Assembly (NCBI GenBank): GCA_946480485.1 | Contig: CAMLJW010000116.1 | Coordinates: forward strand, 1 to 12,380 | Origin: an uncultured Streptomyces sp. | Lineage (GTDB): Bacteria; Actinomycetota; Actinomycetes; Streptomycetales; Streptomycetaceae | Direction of reading: 5' to 3' | Length of the DNA stretch: 12,380 nt | Shown: positions 6,375 through 11,878 of the stretch, one piece after another | Numbering within the stretch: position 1 is the first letter of the stretch | Layout: each line of letters opens with the position of its first letter | Translations under genes and position numbers: made by a program | Notes under the pieces: generated by a model | The model's input: only the letters and a program-made list of their open reading frames with translations | Told to the model about the DNA's origin: nothing | Database searches by the model: none

Positions 6375-6635
6375 CTAGGGGCGGCGCTTCTTGCCGTCCA
6401 GCTCGTCCCACCACTCATCGGACTTCGGATCACCGGAGGGATCGTCCCACCACCGGTCGTCGGGCCCGCGCCGGTTCGCCACCATGGCGGCGAGCGGTGG
6501 AATGACCATCGCCACGAGGCACATCCCGACGGCCACGGGGACCGACCAGATCCGCACGACTCCCCAGGCCAGGACGAACAGCCCGACGCAGGTTCCCATC
6601 ATGCCGAAGTAGAGGTGCCGCCTTCGCGCGTACAT
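6375..6635 (-). CDS. DUF3099 small membrane protein
   Basis: An 86-residue protein. A basic start (MYARRRH) is followed by two membrane helices (about 9-29 and 32-53, with SVPVAVGMCLVAMVIPP). The soluble acidic tail has two WW pairs, DRWWDDPSGDP and SDEWWDELDG, and ends KKRRP. This arrangement is the actinobacterial DUF3099 family; function is unknown. ATG 6635 is chosen because the family starts near here and a -10-like TACGCT sits 6 bases upstream, suggesting a leaderless message. Upstream is a strong terminator, so it is probably transcribed apart from the rhodanese-DUF1416 unit. Confidence 0.85.
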   Translation of the reverse strand: MYARRRHLYFGMMGTCVGLFVLAWGVVRIWSVPVAVGMCLVAMVIPPLAAMVANRRGPDDRWWDDPSGDPKSDEWWDELDGKKRRP

Positions 6636-6636
6636 A

Positions 6637-6664
6637 CGTCCAGCGTAGATCCGGAAAAGGCGCA
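6637..6664 (-). promoter_or_regulatory. Candidate leaderless promoter of the DUF3099 gene
   Basis: On the minus strand, -10 TACGCT (6647-6642) lies 6 bases before the ATG, with the motif CTACGCTGGACG at 6648-6637. About 17 bases further upstream a weak -35-like TTCGGC directly follows the terminator stem. Confidence 0.4.
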
Positions 6665-6669
6665 GCCGA

Positions 6670-6722
6670 AGGGCCGCACTCCGATCCCAGTGGTGGCGTC
6701 CAACCCCCGGGAGTGCGGCCCT
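6670..6722 (-). terminator. Strong terminator of the rhodanese-DUF1416 unit
   Basis: A perfect 13-bp stem, agggccgcactcc (6670-6682 as its complement on the minus strand) with 6710-6722, encloses a 27-base loop. Reading in the minus direction it lies after the DUF1416 stop and is followed by TTCGGC and then a CCTTTTCC stretch. This is the best terminator in the window. Confidence 0.75.
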
Positions 6723-6766
6723 CCGGCCATTCATACGGCCGCGACGGCCGGATTTCTCAGACTGCT

Positions 6767-6796
6767 CGGCTGCTCGGCTGCTCAGCCGCTCAGCCG
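6767..6796. terminator. Hairpin just after the DUF1416 stop
   Basis: Arms cggctgctcggct (6767-6779) and agccgctcagccg (6784-6796) pair except for two central bases, with a 4-base loop. The element starts 9 bases past the DUF1416 stop and is built from gctcggct/gctcagcc repeats. It may protect the mRNA 3' end or act with the larger hairpin at 6670-6722. Confidence 0.5.
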
Positions 6797-6805
6797 CCAG
6801 CCGGC

Positions 6806-7093
6806 TCAGACGGCGATGGCCACCTCGGCCAGGCCGCCGGTCTGGGCGACGACCGTGCGGTCCGCCGTGCCGCCCGGGACGAGGGCGCGTACGGTCCACG
6901 TGCCCTCGGCCGCGTAGAAACGGAACTGTCCGGTCGCCGAGGTCGGGACCTCGGCGGTGAACTCGCCGGTCGAGTCCAGCAGGCGGACGTAGCCGACCAC
7001 CGGCTCACCGTTCTTGGTCACCTGGCCCTGGATGGTGGTCTCACCGGGCTTGATCGTCGAGGCGTCGGGGCCGCCGGCCTTCGCTCCACACAT
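6806..7093 (-). CDS. DUF1416 protein, transthyretin-like fold
   Basis: A 95-residue protein starting MCGAKAGGPDAS and continuing as beta strands (TTIQGQVTKNGEPVVGYVRLLD, GQFRFYAAEGTWTVRALVPGG; shown here in part). The pattern fits the actinobacterial DUF1416 family, whose fold resembles carboxypeptidase-regulatory or transthyretin-like domains. Cys2 follows the start Met directly. Function is unknown, but this gene is usually the immediate neighbour of the thiosulfate sulfurtransferase, as here. The ATG at 7093 has an excellent AGGAG 6 bases upstream. It starts 32 bases after the sulfurtransferase stop, so the two are almost surely co-transcribed. Confidence 0.9.
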   Translation of the reverse strand: MCGAKAGGPDASTIKPGETTIQGQVTKNGEPVVGYVRLLDSTGEFTAEVPTSATGQFRFYAAEGTWTVRALVPGGTADRTVVAQTGGLAEVAIAV

Positions 7094-7125
7094 GTACTGC
7101 TCCTAGGTAGTTGAGAGGTCGGGGC

Positions 7126-7971
7126 TTACTTGTTGGCACCGAGCTCGATCGGCACGCCGACGAGGGAGCCGTACTCGGTCCACGAGCCGTCGTAGTTCTT
7201 GACGTTCTCGACGCCGAGCAGCTCGTGCAGGACGAACCAGGTCAGGGCCGAGCGCTCACCGATGCGGCAGTACGCGATGGTGTCCTTGGCGAGGTCGACC
7301 TGCTCGGCGGCGTAGAGCTCCTTGAGCTCGTCGTCCGACTTGAAGGTGCCGTCGTCGTTGGCGTTCTTCGACCACGGGATGTTGCGGGCGCTCGGGACGT
7401 GGCCCGGGCGCTGCGACTGCTCCTGCGGCAAGTGGGCCGGGGCGAGCAGCTTGCCGCTGAACTCGTCGGGGGAACGGACGTCGACCAGGTTCTGGGCGCC
7501 GATCGCGGCGACGACGTCGTCACGGAAGGCACGGATCGAGGTGTCCTGCGGCTTGGCCTTGTACTCGGTCCTCGGGCGCTCGGGCACCTGGGAACCGTCG
7601 ACCAGGTCGCGGGAGTCCAGCTCCCACTTCTTGCGGCCGCCGTCGAGGAGCTTGACGTTCTCGTGGCCGTACAGCTTGAAGTACCAGTAGGCATACGACG
7701 CGAACCAGTTGTTGTTGCCGCCGTAGAGGACGACGAGCGTGTCGTTCGCGATGCCCTTCTCCGACAGCAGCTTCTCGAAGCCCGCCTGGTCGACGAAGTC
7801 ACGACGGACCGGGTCCTGGAGGTCCTTGGTCCAGTCGATCCGGATCGCGTTCTTGATGTGGTTCTTCTCGTACGCCGAGGTGTCCTCGTCCACTTCGACG
7901 ATGGCGACCTTCGGGTCGTCCAGGTGCTCCTGGACAAAGTCAGCGTCTACCAGGACGTCGCTGCGGCTCAT
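7126..7971 (-). CDS. Tandem-rhodanese thiosulfate sulfurtransferase
   Basis: A 281-residue protein with two rhodanese domains. The N-terminal domain (about 1-125) is inactive-type: its loop reads LYGGNNNWFA with no Cys. The C-terminal domain (about 145-275) has the catalytic loop CRIGERS, Cys235, and the family end motif DGSWTEYG (261-268). Such enzymes move sulfane sulfur from thiosulfate or 3-mercaptopyruvate to an acceptor by a Cys persulfide; they match the mycobacterial CysA/SseA type. ATG 7971 is preceded by GGAGGAG with good spacing. Upstream lie a 26-residue Cys-containing leader ORF and a hairpin, pointing to control during transcription or translation of the leader. DUF1416 follows in the same unit. 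Confidence 0.95.
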   Translation of the reverse strand: MSRSDVLVDADFVQEHLDDPKVAIVEVDEDTSAYEKNHIKNAIRIDWTKDLQDPVRRDFVDQAGFEKLLSEKGIANDTLVVLYGGNNNWFASYAYWYFKLYGHENVKLLDGGRKKWELDSRDLVDGSQVPERPRTEYKAKPQDTSIRAFRDDVVAAIGAQNLVDVRSPDEFSGKLLAPAHLPQEQSQRPGHVPSARNIPWSKNANDDGTFKSDDELKELYAAEQVDLAKDTIAYCRIGERSALTWFVLHELLGVENVKNYDGSWTEYGSLVGVPIELGANK

Positions 7972-8113
7972 GCTCTTTCTCCTCCGTGGGCAGTTGCGGC
8001 GGGGCGGTGCGTCAGAAAGGAGTGCGGGTGTACGCGCATGACTGCGGAGGCGTACGTGGCACTCGGGGTGGCCCTGACTCGGGTCCGGCAGTCCGGTCGA
8101 AGGGGCCGGGAAA

Positions 8114-8130
8114 CGGGAGTCGCACTCCCG
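8114..8130 (-). promoter_or_regulatory. Hairpin directly after the leader peptide stop (attenuator candidate)
   Basis: A perfect 7-bp stem, cgggagt (8114-8120) with actcccg (8124-8130), has a 3-base loop. On the minus strand it begins 1 base after the leader stop codon and is followed by TTTCCCGG. A ribosome at the leader stop would cover it, while one held at the Cys codons would leave it free. About 140 bases then follow up to the sulfurtransferase ATG, with no other gene seen. Confidence 0.6.
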
Positions 8131-8131
8131 C

Positions 8132-8212
8132 TCAGAAGGGGCGACAGAGCATGGCGGCGACGCGGCACAGGTCGACTGCCCGCCGCTTCGTGAGATCCGC
8201 CTGTCGCCTCAT
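8132..8212 (-). CDS. Cys-containing leader peptide of the sulfurtransferase unit
   Basis: A 26-residue ORF, ATG at 8212 and TGA at 8134-8132. It starts MRRQADLTKRR and ends DLCRVAAMLCRPF, with Cys16 (TGC) and Cys23 (TGT). The pattern L-C-R-V-...-C-R is the one I know from short actinobacterial 'putative leader peptides' placed ahead of sulfur-metabolism genes. These are thought to sense cysteine supply by ribosome movement. There is no ribosome site; a -10 TACGAT lies 7 bases before the ATG, so the message is probably leaderless and is translated from its first base. It ends one base before a hairpin and about 160 bases ahead of the rhodanese gene. Confidence 0.8.
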   Translation of the reverse strand: MRRQADLTKRRAVDLCRVAAMLCRPF

Positions 8213-8219
8213 GCCGTCG

Positions 8220-8249
8220 ATCGTAGGGACGGACAGGCGGACATGTCAC
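8220..8249 (-). promoter_or_regulatory. Promoter of the leader-sulfurtransferase-DUF1416 unit
   Basis: On the minus strand, -35 GTGACA (8249-8244), an 18-base spacer and -10 TACGAT (8225-8220) lead to a start point at or next to the leader ATG (8212). The -35 overlaps an inverted repeat, ACATG (8241-8245) and CATGT (8253-8257), which could be an operator for a regulator. It is the best-matching promoter in the window. Confidence 0.6.
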
Positions 8250-8450
8250 CGGCATGTCGTATGCTGAGACGGGATCGTCCGCGATGCGAGATATAGGGCC
8301 CGAAGCGACGCCGGCTCTGAACCAGGGGGCGGTGTTGGCAACTGTGGGCGCATGCCGCTCTCTTCACATCTGCTGTTCGGACAGGCCCGTCTCGCCTTTC
8401 GGACGGCGGTGGGGCGGCGGCCGACAGCGGCGGACGGCGGTCCGAAACCG

Positions 8451-8498
8451 GCTGTCCGACTGTCCGGCTGTCCGGCTGTCCGGCTGTCCGGCTGTCCG
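8451..8498. repeat. Six tandem copies of an 8-bp unit
   Basis: gctgtccg is repeated six times (8451-8498), one copy starting with a instead of g. It lies 9 bases past the stop of the DUF2993 gene, in the 3' flank. The remainder of 8258-8450 is non-coding, rich in ggcgg and gtccg words, with ggacggcggt twice (8401-8410 and 8432-8441). I see no gene in it. Confidence 0.85.
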
Positions 8499-8507
8499 TC
8501 GGAGGTC

Positions 8508-9257
8508 CTACCCGACGAGCTTGACGTCCGAACCCTTCACGGTGATGGCGACACCGTTCGCGGCCGCCGCGACCTTGTCGATGTTGATGCCGCCGGGCAG
8601 GCCGTCGATCCGCTGCTCGAAGTCCGTCACCGAGCGGGCCTTGTCCTCGGCGAGCTGCGCGCCCAGGTCGGGCAGCCCGTCGGCGTGCACCTTGACGGTG
8701 TCGCCCTTGACGCTGACCGTGCTGAGCACGAAGACCGGTTCGGGCAGCTTGGTGCCGAGCACGGTGGCCTCTACCTCGACCTTGATCTTGCCTTTGCCGC
8801 CGTCGGAGAGGCCGACGACCTGGGCGGTAACGCCGCGCGCCAGCTGTACCGGCTCAGACTTGGCGGCCTTGAGGAGTTCTTCGTACGAGATCGTGGCCGT
8901 GCCGGAGGCCGTGGCGGCGGTCGCGGAGCTGTAGTCGCCGGAGAAGGCGACGCCCCGCATCTCGGCAGTCAGGTTGTCGATACGGATCGTGTCGGCGCCG
9001 GTGCCGCCGACCGTACCTGCCGTGGAGGCCTCGTAGTCCTTGATACCGACGTCGACCTCGTCGAGTTCGCCGCCGACGATCTGGGTGAGGAAGGGGAAGC
9101 CCTTGATGGACACGTCGGGCGTGGCGGCGAGGCCCTCGCTGGTCCTCAGCCTGTCCGCCGCCTCGTCCTCGGCGAAGCCCACGGCTACGCGGTCCGCCAT
9201 GACGAAGAGGCCGCCCAGGATGACGGCGACGATCAGGAGTATTCGCAGTGCACGCAT
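8508..9257 (-). CDS. DUF2993 (LmeA-like) exported protein
   Basis: A 249-residue protein. The start MRALRILLIVAVILGGLFVM is a basic, hydrophobic signal or anchor segment (about 1-21), so the rest should lie outside the membrane. The body alternates strands and loops: DVSIKGFPFLTQIVGGELDE (about 49-68) and later VTAQVVGLSDGGKGKIKVE. The 'G-F-P-F-L-T-Q' segment is typical of DUF2993. Mycobacterial LmeA of this family is a periplasmic protein that supports lipomannan mannose elongation; a similar envelope role here is inference. ATG 9257 has GGGGGA about 10 bases ahead. The open frame upstream to 9434 reads as random Arg/Pro sequence. A weak -10-like TACCCT is at 9315-9310. Confidence 0.85.
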   Translation of the reverse strand: MRALRILLIVAVILGGLFVMADRVAVGFAEDEAADRLRTSEGLAATPDVSIKGFPFLTQIVGGELDEVDVGIKDYEASTAGTVGGTGADTIRIDNLTAEMRGVAFSGDYSSATAATASGTATISYEELLKAAKSEPVQLARGVTAQVVGLSDGGKGKIKVEVEATVLGTKLPEPVFVLSTVSVKGDTVKVHADGLPDLGAQLAEDKARSVTDFEQRIDGLPGGINIDKVAAAANGVAITVKGSDVKLVG

Positions 9258-9457
9258 GTCTTGGGGTTCCCCCACCTCGGCATCGACGACCTCTGGTGGC
9301 CGTCGAGCGAGGGTAACCCTGTCGGTGGGGCCGGCCCTCGGTGTGGCCCTGAGTTGTGGATCAGCTGTGACAGGCACTTCGACCTCGGACGACTTCGCCA
9401 ACTGCCTTCCCCGGCACCGCTGGGTGTGCCCCAAAGGCGCCCCCAGACGGGCTGACC

Positions 9458-9482
9458 GGCGGGCGGCGAGGAATGGCCCGCC
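9458..9482 (-). terminator. Hairpin after the Pro/Gln-rich membrane protein gene
   Basis: Arms ggcgggc (9458-9464) and gcccgcc (9476-9482) form a perfect 7-bp stem with an 11-base loop, starting 4 bases past the stop at 9487. There is no T-run. The rest of the 229-base gap 9258-9486 shows only the possible DUF2993 promoter and no gene. Confidence 0.45.
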
Positions 9483-9486
9483 TCTC

Positions 9487-10776
9487 TCAGGCCGGCGCGC
9501 GGCCCAGCAGATAGATCGCAGGGGCCGCTGCCGCGAGAGGCAGCGCCACGCCCGCGGTGAAGTGGACGAAGCGGGAGGGATAGTCGTAGCCCGCGACCCG
9601 GTGGCCGATCAGGGCGCAGATTCCAGCGCCGACGCCGAGGACTGTGCCGCCGGTACCCAGCTCGGTCACGCCGCCCAGCGCAAGCCCCGCGCCCGCCGCC
9701 GCCACCAGGGCGACGATCACCGAGGCCGGCGTCGGGAGGGGAAGGGCGCGGGCCAGGACGGTCACCGCGACCGCTGCCGCGCCCACTGTGACCGCGTCCG
9801 AAACCGCCGCGAGGTATCCGGCGCCGACGATCGCCAGGGCCGCCGAGGCAACCGTGGCCATCAGGCCGTACATGCGCTCGTCGGGGTCGGCGTGGGCCCG
9901 GAGCTGAAGGACCAGGGCGAGCAGGACCCAGACACCGAGGGAGCCGAGGATCGCGGCGGGAGCGTTCTCGCGGCCGGTCGCCAGCAGCGCGACGTCCGCC
10001 GTGAGCGCACCCGCGAAGGCCAGCGCGATGCCCTGCCGGGCGGGCCACATGCCGTTCAGGCGGAACCAGCCCGCCGCTGTCACCGCCTGCAGGATCACCA
10101 GCGGTACGACCAGCGCGTACTGCCCGATCGCCGCCGTTCCCGAGAGCAGCAGCCCGAGCGCCGCCGTCAGCGCGGCCGGCTGCCCGCCCGGCTCGATGAT
10201 CGGGGATCGCCCCTCCGCGCGGGCGCGCTGGGCGTCGGTGACCCGGGGGTTGCCGGTGACGGTCGGCGGCCCGTAGGCGAGAGCACCGTCTGCGCGAGCG
10301 GGAGCGGAGGTGACGGCGCCGCCATCCGGCGCACGCGCGGGCACCTGCGCGAAGTCACCGTAGGCCGGGCCCTGGACGGGCGCCTGGACCGCGTGATCCC
10401 CCTTCGGAGGCTGAGCCGCACGGCCCTGTTGCGCATACCCGGGGGCGGTGTACCCCCGGGCCATCTCCTGAGCCCCCAGCGCCCCTTGGCCCCACCCCGC
10501 CCCCGGCGTTTGCGGCGTCTCCGGCGGCAGCGGCTGCCGCAGGCTCCCGTAACCGTGGCTCGTCCCGTGCTGCGTACCGGCCGCCGGTTCCGGCGGCCCC
10601 TGCGGCGGTGGCTGGAGCTGGGTCTCCCAGGTCTGGCCGCCCTCCCACTGCTGGGTGTGCCCGGGCACGCCCTCGTCGTCCTGCTGCTGCCCGGGCCAGG
10701 TCGGCTGCTGCCGACGCGCGTCGTAGCCCGCGTACCCCTCGGGCCCCTCGGAGCCCTCGTACGGCTGGTCGCTCAT
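9487..10776 (-). CDS. Multi-spanning membrane protein with a Pro/Gln/Gly-rich cytoplasmic N-terminus
   Basis: A 429-residue protein. Residues 1 to about 195 are low-complexity, rich in Pro, Gln and Gly, with YxG-type repeats, and end in a charged stretch (DAQRARAEGRSPIIEPGGQP). From about 200 there are around eight hydrophobic helices, for example AALTAALGLLLSGTAA, YALVVPLVILQAV, AILGSLGVWVLLALVL and ASVIVALVAAAGAGLALGG. Function is unknown; the layout suggests a membrane body with a flexible protein-binding tail. ATG 10776 lies 12 bases after AGGAGG. A GTG at 10788 overlaps the moaD-like stop as GTGA but directly touches the AGGAGG, so it is less likely. It follows the moaD-like gene by 8 bases, which implies co-transcription and coupled translation. 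Confidence 0.85.
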   Translation of the reverse strand: MSDQPYEGSEGPEGYAGYDARRQQPTWPGQQQDDEGVPGHTQQWEGGQTWETQLQPPPQGPPEPAAGTQHGTSHGYGSLRQPLPPETPQTPGAGWGQGALGAQEMARGYTAPGYAQQGRAAQPPKGDHAVQAPVQGPAYGDFAQVPARAPDGGAVTSAPARADGALAYGPPTVTGNPRVTDAQRARAEGRSPIIEPGGQPAALTAALGLLLSGTAAIGQYALVVPLVILQAVTAAGWFRLNGMWPARQGIALAFAGALTADVALLATGRENAPAAILGSLGVWVLLALVLQLRAHADPDERMYGLMATVASAALAIVGAGYLAAVSDAVTVGAAAVAVTVLARALPLPTPASVIVALVAAAGAGLALGGVTELGTGGTVLGVGAGICALIGHRVAGYDYPSRFVHFTAGVALPLAAAAPAIYLLGRAPA

Positions 10777-10784
10777 GATCCCCG

Positions 10785-11039
10785 TCACCCTCCTGCGAAC
10801 GGCGGGAGCACCTCGACCGTGCCGCCCTCGGCCAGCCGTACCGTCTCATGTCCGCGGGTGCCCACGGGGTCGCCGTCGATGAGGAACGCGCACCGCCGCA
10901 GGACGCGGACGAGTTCGCCGGGGTGCCGCTCGCGCGCCGCGTCCAGCGCCTGCGCGAGGGTCTGCGCGTCGTACGGCTCCTCGGCGACGCCGGCGGCGGC
11001 CTTGGCGGCAGCCCAGTAACGCACCGTGCCCTGTGCCAT
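10785..11039 (-). CDS. MoaD/ThiS-family sulfur carrier
   Basis: An 84-residue ubiquitin-like protein. It begins MAQGTVRYWAAAKAAAG, as MoaD-like proteins do, contains the acidic/hydrophobic core AFLIDGDPV, and ends in PPFAGG with the free Gly-Gly that is adenylated and loaded with sulfur as a thiocarboxylate. It could serve molybdopterin or thiamine-type sulfur transfer. Without MoaE or ThiG nearby, the pathway is open. ATG 11039 has GAGGA 6 bases upstream. It is the first gene of a unit with the large membrane protein. Confidence 0.92.
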   Translation of the reverse strand: MAQGTVRYWAAAKAAAGVAEEPYDAQTLAQALDAARERHPGELVRVLRRCAFLIDGDPVGTRGHETVRLAEGGTVEVLPPFAGG

Positions 11040-11090
11040 CAAATTCCTCGATCAATGGTCGTCAATGTGGATCGTCAGTCGTCGTCAAAG

Positions 11091-11118
11091 CTCGTCAAGC
11101 TCGTCGAGCTCGTCGAAG
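11091..11118. repeat. 9-bp repeat ctcgtcRag upstream of the moaD-like gene
   Basis: ctcgtcaag (11091-11099), ctcgtcgag (11100-11108) and ctcgtcgaag (11109-11118) follow one another, with further cgtc words down to 11060. On the minus strand this could code Asp-Glu-Leu repeats in a 15-residue ORF (11132-11085), but it has no ribosome site. Confidence 0.6.
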
Positions 11119-11154
11119 TTATGACCGCCCATGGTCACGGCCGACACGGCCAGG

Positions 11155-11625
11155 CTAGCCCGCGGCCGAGGCCTCCCACCTCCCGATCCGCCCCCAGCGG
11201 CTCGTCCGCCGCCGCGTTCTCCGCGTGGCGTGTCCGAGTGTCGTGCCCAGCGACCGCCGCCGGATCGAGCACCTCGCGATCGCCGACCGTCGAATGCCCG
11301 CCAAAGGCCCCCTGCCCCAGGAACGAGAACGTGATCATGGCCGCGTACTGAGCGAAGACGCCCGCCGCTCGGCGCACGTGAGGGCGGTCCGGATCCCCGG
11401 TGAACCCGTGCGCGACAACGATCGCGAGGTCCTCGGACATGCCGGAGGACGGGGCGGAGGATGCGGGGGGGGCGTACCGGAGGAGACGCCCGAGGAGGTG
11501 CCGGACGTGCCCATTCAGGGGGCGTACGCCGCCTCGATCGCGACCCCGTCGACCGTGCGCGGAAACCTCCGCCGCTCGGCTCCGCGGGCGGTCTCAGGGC
11601 GGGGACGATGGAAAGATCGCGTCAC
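11155..11625 (-). pseudogene. Decayed alpha/beta hydrolase
   Basis: Pieces of one hydrolase are spread over two or three frames. Piece one starts at GTG 11625 (VTRSFHRPRPETARG) and runs to RTVDGVAIEAAYAP, then hits TGA at 11517-11515. Piece two, in another frame, has LAIVVAHGFTGDPDRPHVRR and TFSFLGQGAFGGHSTVGDRE, the oxyanion-loop region and following strand of alpha/beta hydrolases. It then jumps at about 11230-11255 to a C-terminal-type segment, RHAENAAADEPLG. The expected GxSxG nucleophile elbow and catalytic Asp region are absent. After a 5-G run (11195-11191) a shift of frame restores RIGRWEASAAG and a TAG at 11157-11155. An intact member would be about 250-290 residues, so roughly half is gone. 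It lies between the moaD-like gene and glnR. Confidence 0.8.
11468..11527. repeat. 10-bp direct repeats bounding a 50-bp insert in the pseudogene
   Basis: gggggcgtac occurs at 11468-11477 and 11518-11527, exactly 50 bp apart. Removing one 50-bp unit joins the frame of ...EAAYAP to that of PASSAPSSGMSEDLAIVV without a stop. So this insertion or duplication accounts for the first break in the hydrolase. Confidence 0.7.
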
Positions 11626-11655
11626 ATGACCTGCCGGACCTTGGCTCATGTGGGT

Positions 11656-11703
11656 TATTCTGCTGAACAGAGGACTCGGGCAGCGCAGCCCCCGGGTCCT
11701 TTT
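11656..11703 (+). terminator. Plus-strand intrinsic terminator in the glnR leader (attenuator candidate)
   Basis: ggactcggg (11672-11680) pairs with cccgggtcc (11691-11699) over 9 bp, one pair being G-T. TTTT (11700-11703) follows, and a second T-run at 11708-11711. A -10-like TATTCT sits at 11656-11661. The minus strand has no T-run on its side, so it works only towards glnR. No plus-strand gene precedes it, so it most likely ends early transcripts of glnR or a very short RNA. Confidence 0.6.
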
Positions 11704-11714
11704 GCGCTTTTGTT

Positions 11715-11833
11715 GAGCGTTGTACGCGAGCGCTGTACGGCAGTGCGGTAGAGAGGACGAAAGCGCGGCTGCGGCACCCAGGGGGCGCGGGAGCCGCAGA
11801 CGGTAGGAAGCCGTAGGAAGCCCAGTAGGAAGC
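11715..11833. repeat. Repeats in the glnR upstream region
   Basis: gagcgYtgtacg occurs at 11715-11726 and 11728-11739 (one mismatch, period 13). GTAGGAAGC occurs three times, at 11803-11811, 11813-11821 and 11825-11833 (spacing 10 and 12). Between them ctgcggc (11769-11775) pairs with gccgcag (11793-11799). These are the contents of the 306-base gap 11626-11931, together with the terminator and the short ORF. I do not see a match to the GlnR box. Confidence 0.6.
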
Positions 11834-11878
11834 AGTGCCGCAAACGTCCTCGCAGGGACCCAGGAGGAACCAGACGTT

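Noticed and set aside
7111..8193. 360-codon open frame on the plus strand
   Set aside because: It is antisense to the rhodanese gene and its leader, with a Val/Leu/Arg/Asp composition typical of the complement of a GC-rich gene.
9355..9364. ttgtggatca as a DnaA box
   Set aside because: It is a single, weak match to the Streptomyces DnaA box, with no cluster and no origin genes nearby.
9040..11019. 659-codon open frame on the plus strand
   Set aside because: It is opposite three well-supported minus-strand genes (DUF2993, the membrane protein and the moaD-like carrier), is Arg/Ser-rich and low in order, and has no family features. It is a high-GC shadow.
11085..11132. 15-residue Asp-Glu-Leu repeat ORF upstream of the moaD-like gene
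   Set aside because: No ribosome site and made of a simple repeat; more likely a repeat than a gene.
11621..11630. gtcacatgac as a regulator site
   Set aside because: Its palindrome is short and it overlaps the start codon of the decayed hydrolase, so chance is the simplest explanation.
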